From: Corynebacterium crudilactis
GTDB taxonomy: Bacteria > Actinomycetota > Actinomycetes > Mycobacteriales > Mycobacteriaceae
Direction of reading: 5' to 3'
Length of the DNA: 64,000 bases
Assembly: GCF_001643015.1 (NCBI RefSeq)
Contig: NZ_CP015622.1
Span: 2,307,358-2,371,357 of the forward strand
Part shown: piece after piece, positions 43,894-52,882 of the stretch
Position numbering within the stretch: the first letter of the stretch is position 1
How the letters are laid out: every line of letters begins with the position of its first letter
Notes under the pieces: generated by a model
Told to the model about the DNA's origin: nothing
The model's database searches: none
What the model saw: only the letters and a program-made list of their open reading frames with translations
Program-made: the position numbers and the translations under genes

Positions 43894-45054
43894 TTAAAGG
43901 TTATTGAGGGCCTGCTCGACATCTGCGAGCAGGTCTTCGATGTCTTCAATACCAATGGAGATGCGTACCAGATCGCGAGGCACCTCAAGCTGAGAACCAG
44001 CAGCTGATTGGTGGGTCATGGTGGCAGGGTGTTCCAAAAGGGATTCCACACCGCCCAAAGACTCAGCCAAACAGATCAGTTTGGTGGAGGTACAGAACTT
44101 CTTCGCTGCTTCTTCGCCGCCTGCGAAACGAACTGAAATCATGCCGCCAAAGCGCTTCATCTGCTTTGCGGCAACTTCATGTCCTGGGTGATTTTTCAGA
44201 CCTGGGTACAGCACGGTGGATACCTCTGGGCGAGAATCTAAGAATTCCGCGATCTTTTCTGCGTTGTCGCAGTGGCGATCCATGCGCACCGCCAAAGTCT
44301 TCAAGCCACGGGCAGTCAAATACGCATCAAAGACTGATGGGATTGGTCCGATGCCACCCTGCATGAACAGTAGTTCTTCATCCAGTGACTGCTCGTTGGT
44401 GACAACAAGGCCACCGACAACGTCAGAGTGTCCGCCAATGTATTTGGTGGTGGAATGAAGCACTGCGTGAGCGCCCAGCTTGAGTGGCTGCTGTAGGTAT
44501 GGGGAGGCAAAAGTATTGTCAACAACTAGCTTGGCGTTAGTGCCTTCAGTCAGTTGTGCAACAGCTGCAATATCAGTGATGCCCAAGGCTGGGTTGGTTG
44601 GAGTTTCCACCCAGATCAGCTTGGTGTTGTCCTTGATTGCTGCCTTGACCTCTTCAACAACAGAGGTATCGACAACGCTGTATTCAATGCCCCATGCGGA
44701 AAACACAGTATCGATCAGACGGTAGGTTCCACCGTATGCGTCATTGCCCAAGACGATGTGATCGCCTGGCTTGAGCAAAATACGGAACAAGATATCAGTT
44801 GCAGCCATGCCTGAAGAAAAAGCGCGGCCGTACTGTGCGCCCTCTAGAGCAGCAACGGTTTGTTCCAATGCCACGATGGTGGGGTTTCCAACGCGGGTGT
44901 ACTCATAGCCCTTACGCAGCTCGTTAGGGCCATTTTGCGCAAATGTAGTAGACGCATAGATCGGAGTGTTAATCGAACCGTAGTAGTCGTCTGGCTCATA
45001 CCCAGCGTGAATCGATGCAGTGGAGAAACCCTGGGTGTTTGGGTCAAAAGACAA
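43894..45054 (-). CDS. metB: Cystathionine gamma-synthase
   Basis: MetB joins O-acetylhomoserine and cysteine to cystathionine in transsulfuration towards methionine. The 386-residue PLP enzyme contains the active-site lysine motif HSTTKYIGGHSDVVGG, the YTRVGNPTI segment and SSGMAATDI, all as in corynebacterial MetB. From memory it differs from the C. glutamicum ATCC 13032 protein at only a modest number of positions. The start is TTG at 45054 with CAGGAG upstream. A near-perfect McbR site lies at 45116-45131, consistent with sulfur control. Confidence 0.97.
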   Translation of the reverse strand: MSFDPNTQGFSTASIHAGYEPDDYYGSINTPIYASTTFAQNGPNELRKGYEYTRVGNPTIVALEQTVAALEGAQYGRAFSSGMAATDILFRILLKPGDHIVLGNDAYGGTYRLIDTVFSAWGIEYSVVDTSVVEEVKAAIKDNTKLIWVETPTNPALGITDIAAVAQLTEGTNAKLVVDNTFASPYLQQPLKLGAHAVLHSTTKYIGGHSDVVGGLVVTNEQSLDEELLFMQGGIGPIPSVFDAYLTARGLKTLAVRMDRHCDNAEKIAEFLDSRPEVSTVLYPGLKNHPGHEVAAKQMKRFGGMISVRFAGGEEAAKKFCTSTKLICLAESLGGVESLLEHPATMTHQSAAGSQLEVPRDLVRISIGIEDIEDLLADVEQALNNL

Positions 45055-45115
45055 GGTAGATCAACTCCTGAAACTTTAATGTTTTGCCCATAAAAGGCTG
45101 GTCTTCTGGCAATGA

Positions 45116-45131
45116 TAGACCAAGCTGTCCA
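45116..45131. promoter_or_regulatory. McbR-type site upstream of metB
   Basis: TAGAC-CAAGCT-GTCCA matches TAGAC-N6-GTCTA with one mismatch and lies about 60 bases upstream of the metB start, where McbR is known to repress in C. glutamicum. Its first ten bases TAGACCAAGC also occur in the site at 36412. Confidence 0.7.
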
Positions 45132-45172
45132 TTTTTGTGCAAATTCGGTCTGGTTTAATGCAGAGACCTTTA

Positions 45173-45955
45173 TTAGAAGCCCTCAAAGGCAAACCATCTA
45201 CCCCGCACAGTTTCCAGCACAACCGACATGTCATAAAGAGCACCCAAATTGGCAGGTGTCATGATCTCGTACACTGGTCCGCTAGCCAATACGCGTGCAT
45301 CTTTCAGCATCAAAATATCAGTTGTTGATGCGGCGATTTCTTCTACATGGTGGGTGATCATCACTGTTGTCAGCGCCGGCATCGAGGCTCTTAAAGAATC
45401 AATTACTTTTAGCAAAGTTTCCCGACCTGGCAGGTCAAGGCCAGTGGTTGGCTCATCGAGCAGCAGCAATGCTGGTTCGATGATTAATGCGCGAGCAATC
45501 AGAGTGCGTGCTTTTTCTCCCTGGCTCATATCAGCCCACATGCGATCTGCCCGAGCTGTCATCCCCACGAGCTCTATCATCTCTGCGCAGTGGTTTAACT
45601 GGGCAGCGGTGGCACTCCACCGAGGCAGCACACCATTGGACGCAGTCAGCCCCGACAACACAATTTCTTGCGCCGGTAGGTTGCTGAACTTTTGTTTTGG
45701 ATCAACCAGCCCGATTGTTTTACGCAATTCACGTGTATCAACCCGACCAAAGCGATGCCCCAAAATATCTGCGGTACCTTCCGAGGGATACAGCAAAGTG
45801 GCGGCGATCTTCAGGATGGTGGTTTTGCCCGCCCCATTTGGGCCAAGTACCGCCCAATGCGAGCCTTGGGGAATGGTCAGGGAGATGTCGTCGAGAAGCA
45901 ATTTTGCGCCACGTCGAACGGTCACATGATCCAGTGTCAAAGCTGTTTCAGACAT
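45173..45955 (-). CDS. ABC transporter ATPase (single-domain, ModF/iron type)
   Basis: The 260-residue ATPase has Walker A GPNGAGKTT, signature MSQGEKARTLIARA and Walker B LLLLDEPTTGLDLPGRE. The signature begins MSQGE rather than LSGGQ, as in ModF-like and some iron-type ATPases. It has no adjacent permease or binding protein, so its partners are unknown. ATG at 45955 lacks a ribosome-binding site, and TAGTGT (45968-45963, minus strand) ends seven bases before it, which suggests a leaderless message. Confidence 0.87.
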   Translation of the reverse strand: MSETALTLDHVTVRRGAKLLLDDISLTIPQGSHWAVLGPNGAGKTTILKIAATLLYPSEGTADILGHRFGRVDTRELRKTIGLVDPKQKFSNLPAQEIVLSGLTASNGVLPRWSATAAQLNHCAEMIELVGMTARADRMWADMSQGEKARTLIARALIIEPALLLLDEPTTGLDLPGRETLLKVIDSLRASMPALTTVMITHHVEEIAASTTDILMLKDARVLASGPVYEIMTPANLGALYDMSVVLETVRGRWFAFEGF

Positions 45956-45962
45956 GAGCAAC

Positions 45963-45986
45963 ACACTAATCGCCCACGTATAGAAT
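45963..45986. promoter_or_regulatory. Back-to-back leaderless promoters of the ATPase and glbO
   Basis: Within the 38 bases between the two start codons, TAGTGT on the minus strand and TAGAAT (45981-45986) on the plus strand each end seven bases before their ATG, with no ribosome-binding sites. The two transcripts would begin at or next to the start codons and their promoters overlap. Confidence 0.6.
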
Positions 45987-45993
45987 GTATGCC

Positions 45994-46395
45994 ATGACTA
46001 CCCCTGAGAATTTTTATGATGAAGTGGGCGGTGAGGAGACTTTTTCTCTCATCGTCCACCGTTTTTATGAGCAGGTCCCCCAGGACGACATTTTAGGACC
46101 AATGTATCCACCAGATGATTTTGAAGGTGCAGAACAACGCCTGAAGATGTTTCTGAGCCAATATTGGGGCGGTCCGAAAGATTACCAGGAGCAGCGTGGA
46201 CATCCTCGTTTACGCATGCGCCACGCTCATTATCCCATCGGCGTCACAGCTGCGGAGCGCTGGTTAGAGCTCATGTCCAATGCACTTGATGGCGTAGAGC
46301 TCACCCCAACTCAGCGTGAGGCAATTTGGGAGCATATGCTGCGTGCTGCGGATATGTTGATTAATGCCAACCCTGATCCACACCAGCAGGCTTAA
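45994..46395 (+). CDS. glbO: Group II truncated haemoglobin
   Basis: GlbO binds oxygen or nitric oxide with a haem and is linked to respiration and redox stress in actinobacteria. The 133-residue protein has the 2-over-2 globin build with the B10 tyrosine in FSLIVHRFYEQV, a Pro-Met-Tyr region (GPMYPPDD), the proximal His in RMRHAHYPIG and the G8 tryptophan in WLELMSNAL. The start ATG 45994 appears leaderless. It is followed by ChrA with a 40-base gap. Confidence 0.95.
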   Translation: MTTPENFYDEVGGEETFSLIVHRFYEQVPQDDILGPMYPPDDFEGAEQRLKMFLSQYWGGPKDYQEQRGHPRLRMRHAHYPIGVTAAERWLELMSNALDGVELTPTQREAIWEHMLRAADMLINANPDPHQQA

Positions 46396-46435
46396 CTTCT
46401 GCCGGTTCACAGTTTTGGCCATAAGCTAATCGCCT

Positions 46436-47566
46436 GTGAATCGTATTGTAGAAATCGCCCGAAGCTTCGGTGTTCTAGGCTTTAGCGCGTTCGGCGGCCC
46501 CACCGCGCATTTGGGCTATTTTCGCAATGAGTTTGTGGAGCGCCGGAGTTGGTTGGATGATCGTCAATATTCCGAAATAGTGGCGCTCAGCCAGCTCCTT
46601 CCAGGACCGGGTTCTTCCCAGGTGGGCATGATGCTCGGCTATCACCGCGCGGGCTTTTCCGGCCTCGCAGTTGCCTGGTTCATGTTCACGTGGCCCTCCC
46701 TTGCACTCATGGCGGCGTTTGCTTTGCTTTTCGATGCCTCTACCGCAGGTTGGACGCTCGGGCTCCTTGCCGCAGCAGTAGCGGTCGTTTTTCACGCCGT
46801 CACCGGCATGGCACGCTCCATGGCTGCCACACCACTAACCGCGACCATTGCGATAGCCTCCGGAATCGCCGTACTCGCTGTTCCCAATGCATTCACGCAC
46901 CTCGGCGTGATCCTTATCGCTGGGCTCATCGGTGCGCTCAGCTTCACTAAGCTTATCGACGCCTCCCCACCCCCACTACCGCTACGCGCCATGCCTGCCT
47001 GGGTAGGCATCGGATCTCTCGTGGTTTTTATCCTCGCATTGCTCGGCGCAATTGTTATGGGTGGGTTTTATCCGGCTTTCATTCAAGCAGGATCCACAGT
47101 TTTCGGTGGTGGCCACGTTGTGCTTCCGCTGCTGGAAAAACTCGTGGTAATGCCAGGTTTTATCAACGAGACTGATTTTCTTTCCGGATACTCTGCAGCC
47201 CAAGCAGTCCCTGGCCCCATGTTTAGCTTCGCCAGCTATCTTGGCGCACTGTATGGCGGAGTCGGCGGCGCAGTATTGGCCAGCCTCGCTATCTTTTTCC
47301 CCGCAGCGTTATTGAGTATCTGTGGCCTTTATTTCTGGGGACGCTGGCGGGAATCACCACGCATCCAAGCCGCCGTAACAGGCATCAACGCAGGTGTTGT
47401 TGGACTCCTTGGCGCGGCGTTATACGATCCCGTTTTTACCCACGGCATCACAGGTATTCCATCACTAGCTATTGCAGCGGTCTGCTGGCTAGGACTTGCC
47501 CACTGGAAAATTCCCCCGTGGGCAATCGCAGCCGGAGCAGCATTGGGCGGATGGGTACTGCTCTAA
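46436..47566 (+). CDS. chrA: Chromate transporter-family protein (ChrA)
   Basis: The 376-residue membrane protein has two homologous CHR domains. The first has SFGVLGFSAFGGPTAHLGYF and LSQLLPGPGSSQ, the second AGSTVFGGGHVVLPLLEKLV and SGYSAAQAVPGPMFS. About ten membrane segments are predicted. Family members export chromate; the natural substrate in corynebacteria is uncertain. GTG at 46436 is the likely start. No chromate regulator (ChrB) is nearby. Confidence 0.9.
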   Translation: MNRIVEIARSFGVLGFSAFGGPTAHLGYFRNEFVERRSWLDDRQYSEIVALSQLLPGPGSSQVGMMLGYHRAGFSGLAVAWFMFTWPSLALMAAFALLFDASTAGWTLGLLAAAVAVVFHAVTGMARSMAATPLTATIAIASGIAVLAVPNAFTHLGVILIAGLIGALSFTKLIDASPPPLPLRAMPAWVGIGSLVVFILALLGAIVMGGFYPAFIQAGSTVFGGGHVVLPLLEKLVVMPGFINETDFLSGYSAAQAVPGPMFSFASYLGALYGGVGGAVLASLAIFFPAALLSICGLYFWGRWRESPRIQAAVTGINAGVVGLLGAALYDPVFTHGITGIPSLAIAAVCWLGLAHWKIPPWAIAAGAALGGWVLL

Positions 47567-47964
47567 AATTCTCAACCCTAATTTGGTTCAAATTCGTGCC
47601 GAAAACTGCAACTTAGCTAAACTGAAGGATGCTGAGATTGGGTAAACACTCGATCTGGGTCTCCAGCTTGTTTAAGATGCAAATTCTCGTTCCACATCGC
47701 TGGCGGCCTCAGATTTGGAACGAATATTTGCATCTCACCGCCAGTGAGGTACGAATATTCGTTCGATTTAGAGGGGTGGACTGCCAATTGTAACGGATCC
47801 TTGAACAGAGAACTCACAGGGTTCTCAATAGCCTCGGACGCCACAGAAGTAACCCCTCTCAGACGTCCATCTAAGCGCTTGATAGACACCGTTTGATGGA
47901 ATACCCATTCTAGATATTCGATCCCTTAAAACGGCACACAGCCATCGATAGTTCTAGTTCTTCA
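47567..47964. repeat. Non-coding region with long imperfect inverted repeat
   Basis: About 400 bases without a convincing gene. AGATGCAAATTCTCGTTCC (47675-47693) and its inverse (47717-47735) match at 17 of 19 positions. Shorter arms CTGGCGG/CCGCCAG (47700/47738) and a perfect CGAATATTCG palindrome (47752-47761) lie close by. A frame of 90 codons on the minus strand crosses the repeat and looks accidental. A structured RNA, a small repeat element or a decayed gene are possible. Confidence 0.45.
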
Positions 47965-48594
47965 CTAAAAAACGCTCAACCCTAAACCAGCAGAGTGATA
48001 CACACTGCCATAGGGAGCATCCACGCGTGTCCACCGGCCATTAACTGACACACGCAAATGACGAGGCACTTCATTCGGCGCTTCAAAACCAGGGATAAGA
48101 CCCAAAGAAGTACAGGTGAAGACCGTGCGCATGGGAATGTGCGCGGTTTTTCCATTACCTTCTGCGGAGATAACTTCCTGATCCATCAACGAAGCAGGCG
48201 GGCCCATCGGACCAGAAAATTGGCGAGCCAATGCTTGTCCCTGATCTGCCAAAGTGCGCACTACGTGAGTGGGGAGTTCGTCGATAAGCGTGAACCCTGT
48301 TGCCGGTGGCAATGATCCCGGCCAGCTCGCATCGCGGGCAGCACCGATCTCTTCCCGGTTTTCGCTCAGCGCCTGCAGCAAATCCTGCGCGCCAACGGCA
48401 GCGCCATCGCGCCTCACCACGCCATTGACCCGGCGCGATGCGCTCACACCAAAAGGTGTGGTGACAAAGACATCAACTACATCGGGGGTGAGCTGGCGGA
48501 ACCGCACGCTAGCCATCTTGTCCAAACCAACTGCACGCGCGATTAAAGCTTGTAGACCGCGCGCACCCGAGGTGACGGAAAGTGTTTCCAGCAC
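47965..48594 (-). CDS. Conserved actinobacterial protein of unknown function
   Basis: The 209-residue protein has an N-terminal alpha/beta part (MASVRFRQLTPDVVDVFVTTPFGVSASRRVNG) and ends with YGSVYHSAGLGLSVF; I know no characterised relative. It starts with GTG at 48594, sharing one base with the stop of the thioesterase gene (TAGTG), so translation is coupled. In mycobacteria, as I recall, a gene of unknown function also follows this thioesterase. A link to acyl-CoA metabolism is inferred from the neighbour only. Confidence 0.75.
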   Translation of the reverse strand: MLETLSVTSGARGLQALIARAVGLDKMASVRFRQLTPDVVDVFVTTPFGVSASRRVNGVVRRDGAAVGAQDLLQALSENREEIGAARDASWPGSLPPATGFTLIDELPTHVVRTLADQGQALARQFSGPMGPPASLMDQEVISAEGNGKTAHIPMRTVFTCTSLGLIPGFEAPNEVPRHLRVSVNGRWTRVDAPYGSVYHSAGLGLSVF

Positions 48595-49058
48595 TACTTT
48601 TCGAGTGCTTCCTGCGACTGCACCTCATCGGTTGCCACCGCTATGAGCACCTTGCGCTCCACCTTGCTGATGGAACGAGGAGCAGCAGTTTGAATATTGA
48701 CCGCAACCTGCACGCAATCAACCACACAGCACACACGACCATTGCGGTCCTTGACCTCTTGGCGAGTGCGGAAAGAAGTATTACCCAGCTTGGTTACCTG
48801 AGTTTCCACAACAGCCTTGGTGGTATCTGGCAAAATTGCGCGTAGATAATCTACCTCAAGGTGACGAACAAACACTGCGGGGATTTCATAGCCACGCTCG
48901 CGGAACTGATCTTCCGCAAAAGTTAGGCGTGCTTCCTGCGCAATCTCAATGAAGGCAGCATTGTTGACGTGCCCAAAACGATCAAAGTCAGACCAGCGAA
49001 GATCTACCTCTGTCACGTGAAGGTTGCTTGGGGTGTTTTCTGCGTTCTTGGCTGCCAT
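48594..49058 (-). CDS. Acyl-CoA thioesterase (hotdog fold)
   Basis: The 154-residue protein is a single hotdog domain of the YbgC/FcbC type. The motif WSDFDRFGHVNNAAFIEIAQEAR near residue 22 holds the catalytic Asp and the helix start. It hydrolyses acyl-CoA thioesters; chain-length preference is not visible. The start ATG 49058 is followed 154 codons later by the coupled unknown gene. The gene pair precedes the phosphate-related operon in the same orientation but is separate from it. Confidence 0.88.
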   Translation of the reverse strand: MAAKNAENTPSNLHVTEVDLRWSDFDRFGHVNNAAFIEIAQEARLTFAEDQFRERGYEIPAVFVRHLEVDYLRAILPDTTKAVVETQVTKLGNTSFRTRQEVKDRNGRVCCVVDCVQVAVNIQTAAPRSISKVERKVLIAVATDEVQSQEALEK

Positions 49059-49184
49059 GGGGGTTCGCCTAGCCTCTTTCTTTAAGTGTCTCTGCCTAGA
49101 TACAAGCGTCTCGCAAGCATTCTACCGATGCGGGTGAAAGGGAGCACATTTGAGAGACAATCCCCTGCCCAGGCTCACTTAAAA

Positions 49185-50030
49185 TTAACGTGCAGCGAGC
49201 GCCATCTCAGCTAATTTGTGCGGTGCAATTTCTACAGGCCACTGTGGTAGCTCACCATTGCTTGACCACACAATTGCCCAGGATTCACGCTCACGATCGC
49301 TGGTGCCGCCATGTCCGCCTTCATCACGGTGCCCATGATCGGTGGTTAAAACAACCAACCAATCTTCATCTTCACGGCTTTGTACAGCATCAATTACGGC
49401 ACTGACGTGAGCATCAACTCGCCTAATGGCATCTCGATACTGCTCGTCGCCAAGCCCATAGACATGGCCGGCATCATCAACGTCACAGAAGTACACAAAC
49501 CCTGCATCGAAACCGCCACCGTGACGAATTTTAGCCACTGCAATATCTGCGATTTCTGCATCAATGCGCTGGTAGCCAAAGGTTTCACCATCACGCACGA
49601 TCACGTTGTGCAAACCTGCGTACTGCTGCTCCATGCGGGGATGAATAATTGGCCCCAGCCCATGTGGATCTACGAGCACTGGCCAGCCAGCTGCGGCGAA
49701 AGTACGAGAACTTTGATCTTCATAAAAAGCTTTAGCCAAGAAATCCGGGTAATTCCAGGTGCGACCGCCCACGCAAGAGTTGTCTCGCAAACCATGCTCT
49801 GCATGAGTAGCACCAGTCAAAATTGATCCCCAGCCTGGTGCAGAAATGGTGGGTGCTTCCATCCACATGCGGTGCAAGCTGCCCTCTTCAGACAAACTTT
49901 TCAAACGTGTTCCCACACCAGATTCAGCAACAACGTCCCACCGGCAACCATCGATTCCGATAATCAGGAGATTTCTTTTGGAAGAAGGCGCTGGCTGTTC
50001 GCTTGGGGCATTTCGGTGGATAGAGTTCAT
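49185..50030 (-). CDS. Alkaline phosphatase-superfamily phosphodiesterase / pyrophosphatase-like
   Basis: The 281-residue protein has the two-metal core of the alkaline phosphatase superfamily: IGIDGCRWD near residue 25, the nucleophile region TISAPGWGSILTG, DVDDAGH around residue 188 and TTDHGHRDEGGHGG near residue 230. Members split phosphodiesters, nucleotides or phosphonoacetate. It is the last gene of an operon with an ABC importer; its ATG overlaps the end of the ATPase gene by four bases. Lacking a signal peptide, it acts in the cytoplasm on what is imported. Confidence 0.85.
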   Translation of the reverse strand: MNSIHRNAPSEQPAPSSKRNLLIIGIDGCRWDVVAESGVGTRLKSLSEEGSLHRMWMEAPTISAPGWGSILTGATHAEHGLRDNSCVGGRTWNYPDFLAKAFYEDQSSRTFAAAGWPVLVDPHGLGPIIHPRMEQQYAGLHNVIVRDGETFGYQRIDAEIADIAVAKIRHGGGFDAGFVYFCDVDDAGHVYGLGDEQYRDAIRRVDAHVSAVIDAVQSREDEDWLVVLTTDHGHRDEGGHGGTSDRERESWAIVWSSNGELPQWPVEIAPHKLAEMALAAR

Positions 50031-51130
50031 TTGGAGATCCTGTTCTGTTGCAGTCTGTCAAAAGTTTTCAGCTCTTCAGCATTGGCATAATCAATGACCG
50101 TGTCAGGCCGCGCGATGCGCAAAGATACGCGGTCGCCATTGCGGAATTCTTGTGCTTCCCTCGACGGCAAATCAATCCGAAGATGTCCCTTGGAATAGTC
50201 CCCTTCCACCACGATGGAGGAGAACATTCCGCGAAGCATGTGGTCAATGACGGTGTAATGCGCAGCATTATCATGATTCATCACGATTTGTTCTGGACGA
50301 ATCAACGCTGTGGCAACTGCTTCTTGTGCGATCGGAGAAGTCTTGTTCACAATGTCCAAATCAGTATCAAGGACAAACAGCTTATCGCCATGCACTTGTC
50401 CAACAACGCGGTTCGCGACACCCACGAATTGAGAAATAAATGGTGACTGCGGATGTAGGTACAGATCATTCGGAGAACCGATCTGTTCAATCTTTCCGTC
50501 ATACATCACGCCCACTCGGTCCGCCATCGTGATGGCCTCTTCTTGATCGTGAGTAACCATCAGTGTGGCAATTCCTTCAGCCTGCTGAATGCGGCGGATC
50601 TCATCGCGTAGTTGGACGCGGACCTTGGCGTCTAGAGCGGACAGGGGCTCGTCGAGAAGCAGCACTTCAGGCTCAATTGCTAGGGCGCGAGCCAAAGCTA
50701 CGCGCTGTTGCTGGCCACCTGACATTTGGTTTGGGTATTTCCGCATATGCTGCGTAAGCCCAACCATTTCCAGCAATTCTTCAGCGCGCTTGGTGCGGGT
50801 TGAGGAATCCCTGCCACGAATTTTCAGACCATAAGCAACATTGTCTACTGCGCTCAAATGCGGGAACAAGGAATACGCCTGGAACACAATGCCCATGTTG
50901 CGCTCGCGAGTAGGTTTGCTCGCAACATCTTGGCCGGCAATTAAGACCTCTCCGGAATCTGCCATTTCCAAACCAGCTAGTACACGCAAGCTGGTGGACT
51001 TTCCAGATCCAGAAGGCCCCAGCAAAGCAACTAGTTCGCCCTGGTTGATGTGCATATTCAAATTGTCCAACACAGTCATTGGTCCGTAGGACTTAACAAT
51101 ATTTCGCAATTCAACGTGTGGTTGATTCAT
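50027..51130 (-). CDS. ABC importer ATPase (PotA/FbpC/PhnT type)
   Basis: The 367-residue ATPase has Walker A GPSGSGKST, signature MSGGQQQRVALARA, Walker B VLLLDEPLSALDAKV and H-loop MVTHDQEEA, plus a C-terminal TOBE-like part. It belongs to the group used by importers for iron(III), polyamines, sulfate and 2-aminoethylphosphonate. Together with two permeases and a lipoprotein it makes a full importer, followed by a phosphohydrolase, which favours an organophosphorus substrate. Confidence 0.93.
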   Translation of the reverse strand: MNQPHVELRNIVKSYGPMTVLDNLNMHINQGELVALLGPSGSGKSTSLRVLAGLEMADSGEVLIAGQDVASKPTRERNMGIVFQAYSLFPHLSAVDNVAYGLKIRGRDSSTRTKRAEELLEMVGLTQHMRKYPNQMSGGQQQRVALARALAIEPEVLLLDEPLSALDAKVRVQLRDEIRRIQQAEGIATLMVTHDQEEAITMADRVGVMYDGKIEQIGSPNDLYLHPQSPFISQFVGVANRVVGQVHGDKLFVLDTDLDIVNKTSPIAQEAVATALIRPEQIVMNHDNAAHYTVIDHMLRGMFSSIVVEGDYSKGHLRIDLPSREAQEFRNGDRVSLRIARPDTVIDYANAEELKTFDRLQQNRISK

Positions 51131-51142
51131 AAAACTATCCTT

Positions 51143-51976
51143 TTACTTTCGCTTGGCATTGGCGAGCGAAGAAATACCGACCAAGAGCAGCCACGTGATG
51201 ATGGTGACAATAAACGACAAAGCGGCAACGCCCTTTGGTGAACTGGAGGCAACTTCCACCATGTACACCGGGAAGGTGTAGTGCAGCAGCAAAGACGCCA
51301 TTGCGTATTCGCCAAATACTCCAGAAACACAGAGCAAAGCAGCAGACAACATGCCCACGCGCAGGTTCGGAATAATCACCTGGATCAGAGTCATCCACGT
51401 TGATGCACCCAAAGAAGAAGAAGCTGCGAACATGGTTTGCAGATCGAGGGATTTCACTCCGGCATCAATAGCTCGGTAGCACAGAGGCATGACCAAAATG
51501 ACATACAGCGGAACAAGCGACCACATGGATGTAAGAAAAGCTGGAATGGTTGCTCGATATAGCTCCGAGACACCAGAAACCAAAGCCACTGCTGGAACAA
51601 CCATCGGCAGGATGGATAACACTTCTGCGACTTTAGCCAGCTGAGGTGCCTTCATATTAAGGAAGACAATCGTTGGAACTAACAGCGCCAGCATTAACAC
51701 AGTGGTGGCAAGAGTCAACAGCAACGTATTCACAATTGCTTCACCAGCTCCATCGATGCTCAAAATTTCAATGAGTGGATCGAAGGTAAAAGGCTGGCCG
51801 GGGCGTGAAAAACCATAAGCTGCGGCTGCCAACCACGGGATGAGCAAACCGATAATTGAAACCACCAGGATCGCGATCGATGCCCAGTTATAGTCTCCGG
51901 AAGAAGATAACTTGCGTGGCTTTGGCTTCGGTGGAAGTGCTTGGCGTACAGGTTCTTTGGTGCTTAGCTCAGCCAT
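51143..51976 (-). CDS. ABC importer permease (second subunit)
   Basis: The 277-residue protein has a basic N-terminal stretch and six membrane segments. The MetI-type loop is CYRAIDAGVKSLDLQTMFAAS followed by ASTWMTLIQVIIPNLR. It overlaps the end of the first permease gene by 13 bases. It resembles the PotC/PhnV-type subunit. Confidence 0.9.
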   Translation of the reverse strand: MAELSTKEPVRQALPPKPKPRKLSSSGDYNWASIAILVVSIIGLLIPWLAAAAYGFSRPGQPFTFDPLIEILSIDGAGEAIVNTLLLTLATTVLMLALLVPTIVFLNMKAPQLAKVAEVLSILPMVVPAVALVSGVSELYRATIPAFLTSMWSLVPLYVILVMPLCYRAIDAGVKSLDLQTMFAASSSLGASTWMTLIQVIIPNLRVGMLSAALLCVSGVFGEYAMASLLLHYTFPVYMVEVASSSPKGVAALSFIVTIITWLLLVGISSLANAKRK

Positions 51977-52878
51977 TCGTCACTCTTTCTGGTCAGGTAA
52001 AAGCGAATGCCCATGGCCGCAAGAATGATAAACATCATCCAGGTGACCAATGCAGCTGCTAAGCCTGGGTTAAGCAGCACATTTCCGCTGATATAGAAGC
52101 CAATGAGAATCGGAACAAGGTTCAACGATCCACCTGCTAGTGCGAAAGCTGTGGCATAGGCAGCAAAGGAATTGGCAAACAGAAGAAGAAAAGAACCAAT
52201 GATAGACGGCCACAACACGGGGAAAGCCACATCTCTGAGGTATTGGAAGCGCGTAGCTCCAAGAGAGGAAGCAGCTTCCAACCATTGCCCCTTGATGCCA
52301 CCCATTGCAGGAAGCATCAAAATAGCCATCAGTGGTATCTGGAAATAGAGATACACCAAGGTCACACCGGAAAATCCAGTGATGGAAAAATCAGCTAAAA
52401 ATCCTGGAAAAAGATCATTCAGCATGCCAGTGAGTAGGCCTTGCACACCAAGAAGTGCGATGAAGGCATACGCCAGGGAGACACCACCAGATTGTGATGC
52501 CAATGCAGCAAAACTATTAACTAACGCATTAAGCCATGCCGGTTTGTGTCCCTGTTGCAAAGCCCACGCTAGGAGCAAACCAACTACTGCACCAATCAAC
52601 GCAGTAATGAAAGACAACTGTGCAGTAAGTACAAAGGCTGGGCGGTGAGCAGAATTCATCGCCTCGCCCATTGTTTCGAAGGAGAAGCCCCCTCGAGGTG
52701 CTTGGAAAGCGGTAATCAGGTTTGCCAGAATCGGAAAAATGAGGAAGGCAGCAACAAAGAGAAAGAACGGCAAAGCGCCGAACCAGGAGCCTTTATTAAG
52801 GTTGCCCCAGGATAGACGCTTTGCTTTCTTGCTCCGTTGAGGCTTCTCCTGCGAAACAGGATGAGCGACGGAAGACAT
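51964..52878 (-). CDS. ABC importer permease (first subunit)
   Basis: The 304-residue protein has a basic N-terminus (KPQRSKKAKRLSW) and six membrane segments with the loop GGIKGQWLEAASSLGATRFQYLRDVAFP, typical of PotB/PhnU-type permeases. It is 4 bases downstream of the lipoprotein gene and overlaps the second permease gene. Confidence 0.9.
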   Translation of the reverse strand: MSSVAHPVSQEKPQRSKKAKRLSWGNLNKGSWFGALPFFLFVAAFLIFPILANLITAFQAPRGGFSFETMGEAMNSAHRPAFVLTAQLSFITALIGAVVGLLLAWALQQGHKPAWLNALVNSFAALASQSGGVSLAYAFIALLGVQGLLTGMLNDLFPGFLADFSITGFSGVTLVYLYFQIPLMAILMLPAMGGIKGQWLEAASSLGATRFQYLRDVAFPVLWPSIIGSFLLLFANSFAAYATAFALAGGSLNLVPILIGFYISGNVLLNPGLAAALVTWMMFIILAAMGIRFYLTRKSDEWLS

Positions 52879-52882
52879 GATT

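Noticed and set aside
47617..47889. 90-codon frame on the minus strand in the chrA/unknown gap
   Set aside because: It crosses the inverted repeat, has no ribosome-binding site and no recognised pattern; I keep the region as non-coding.
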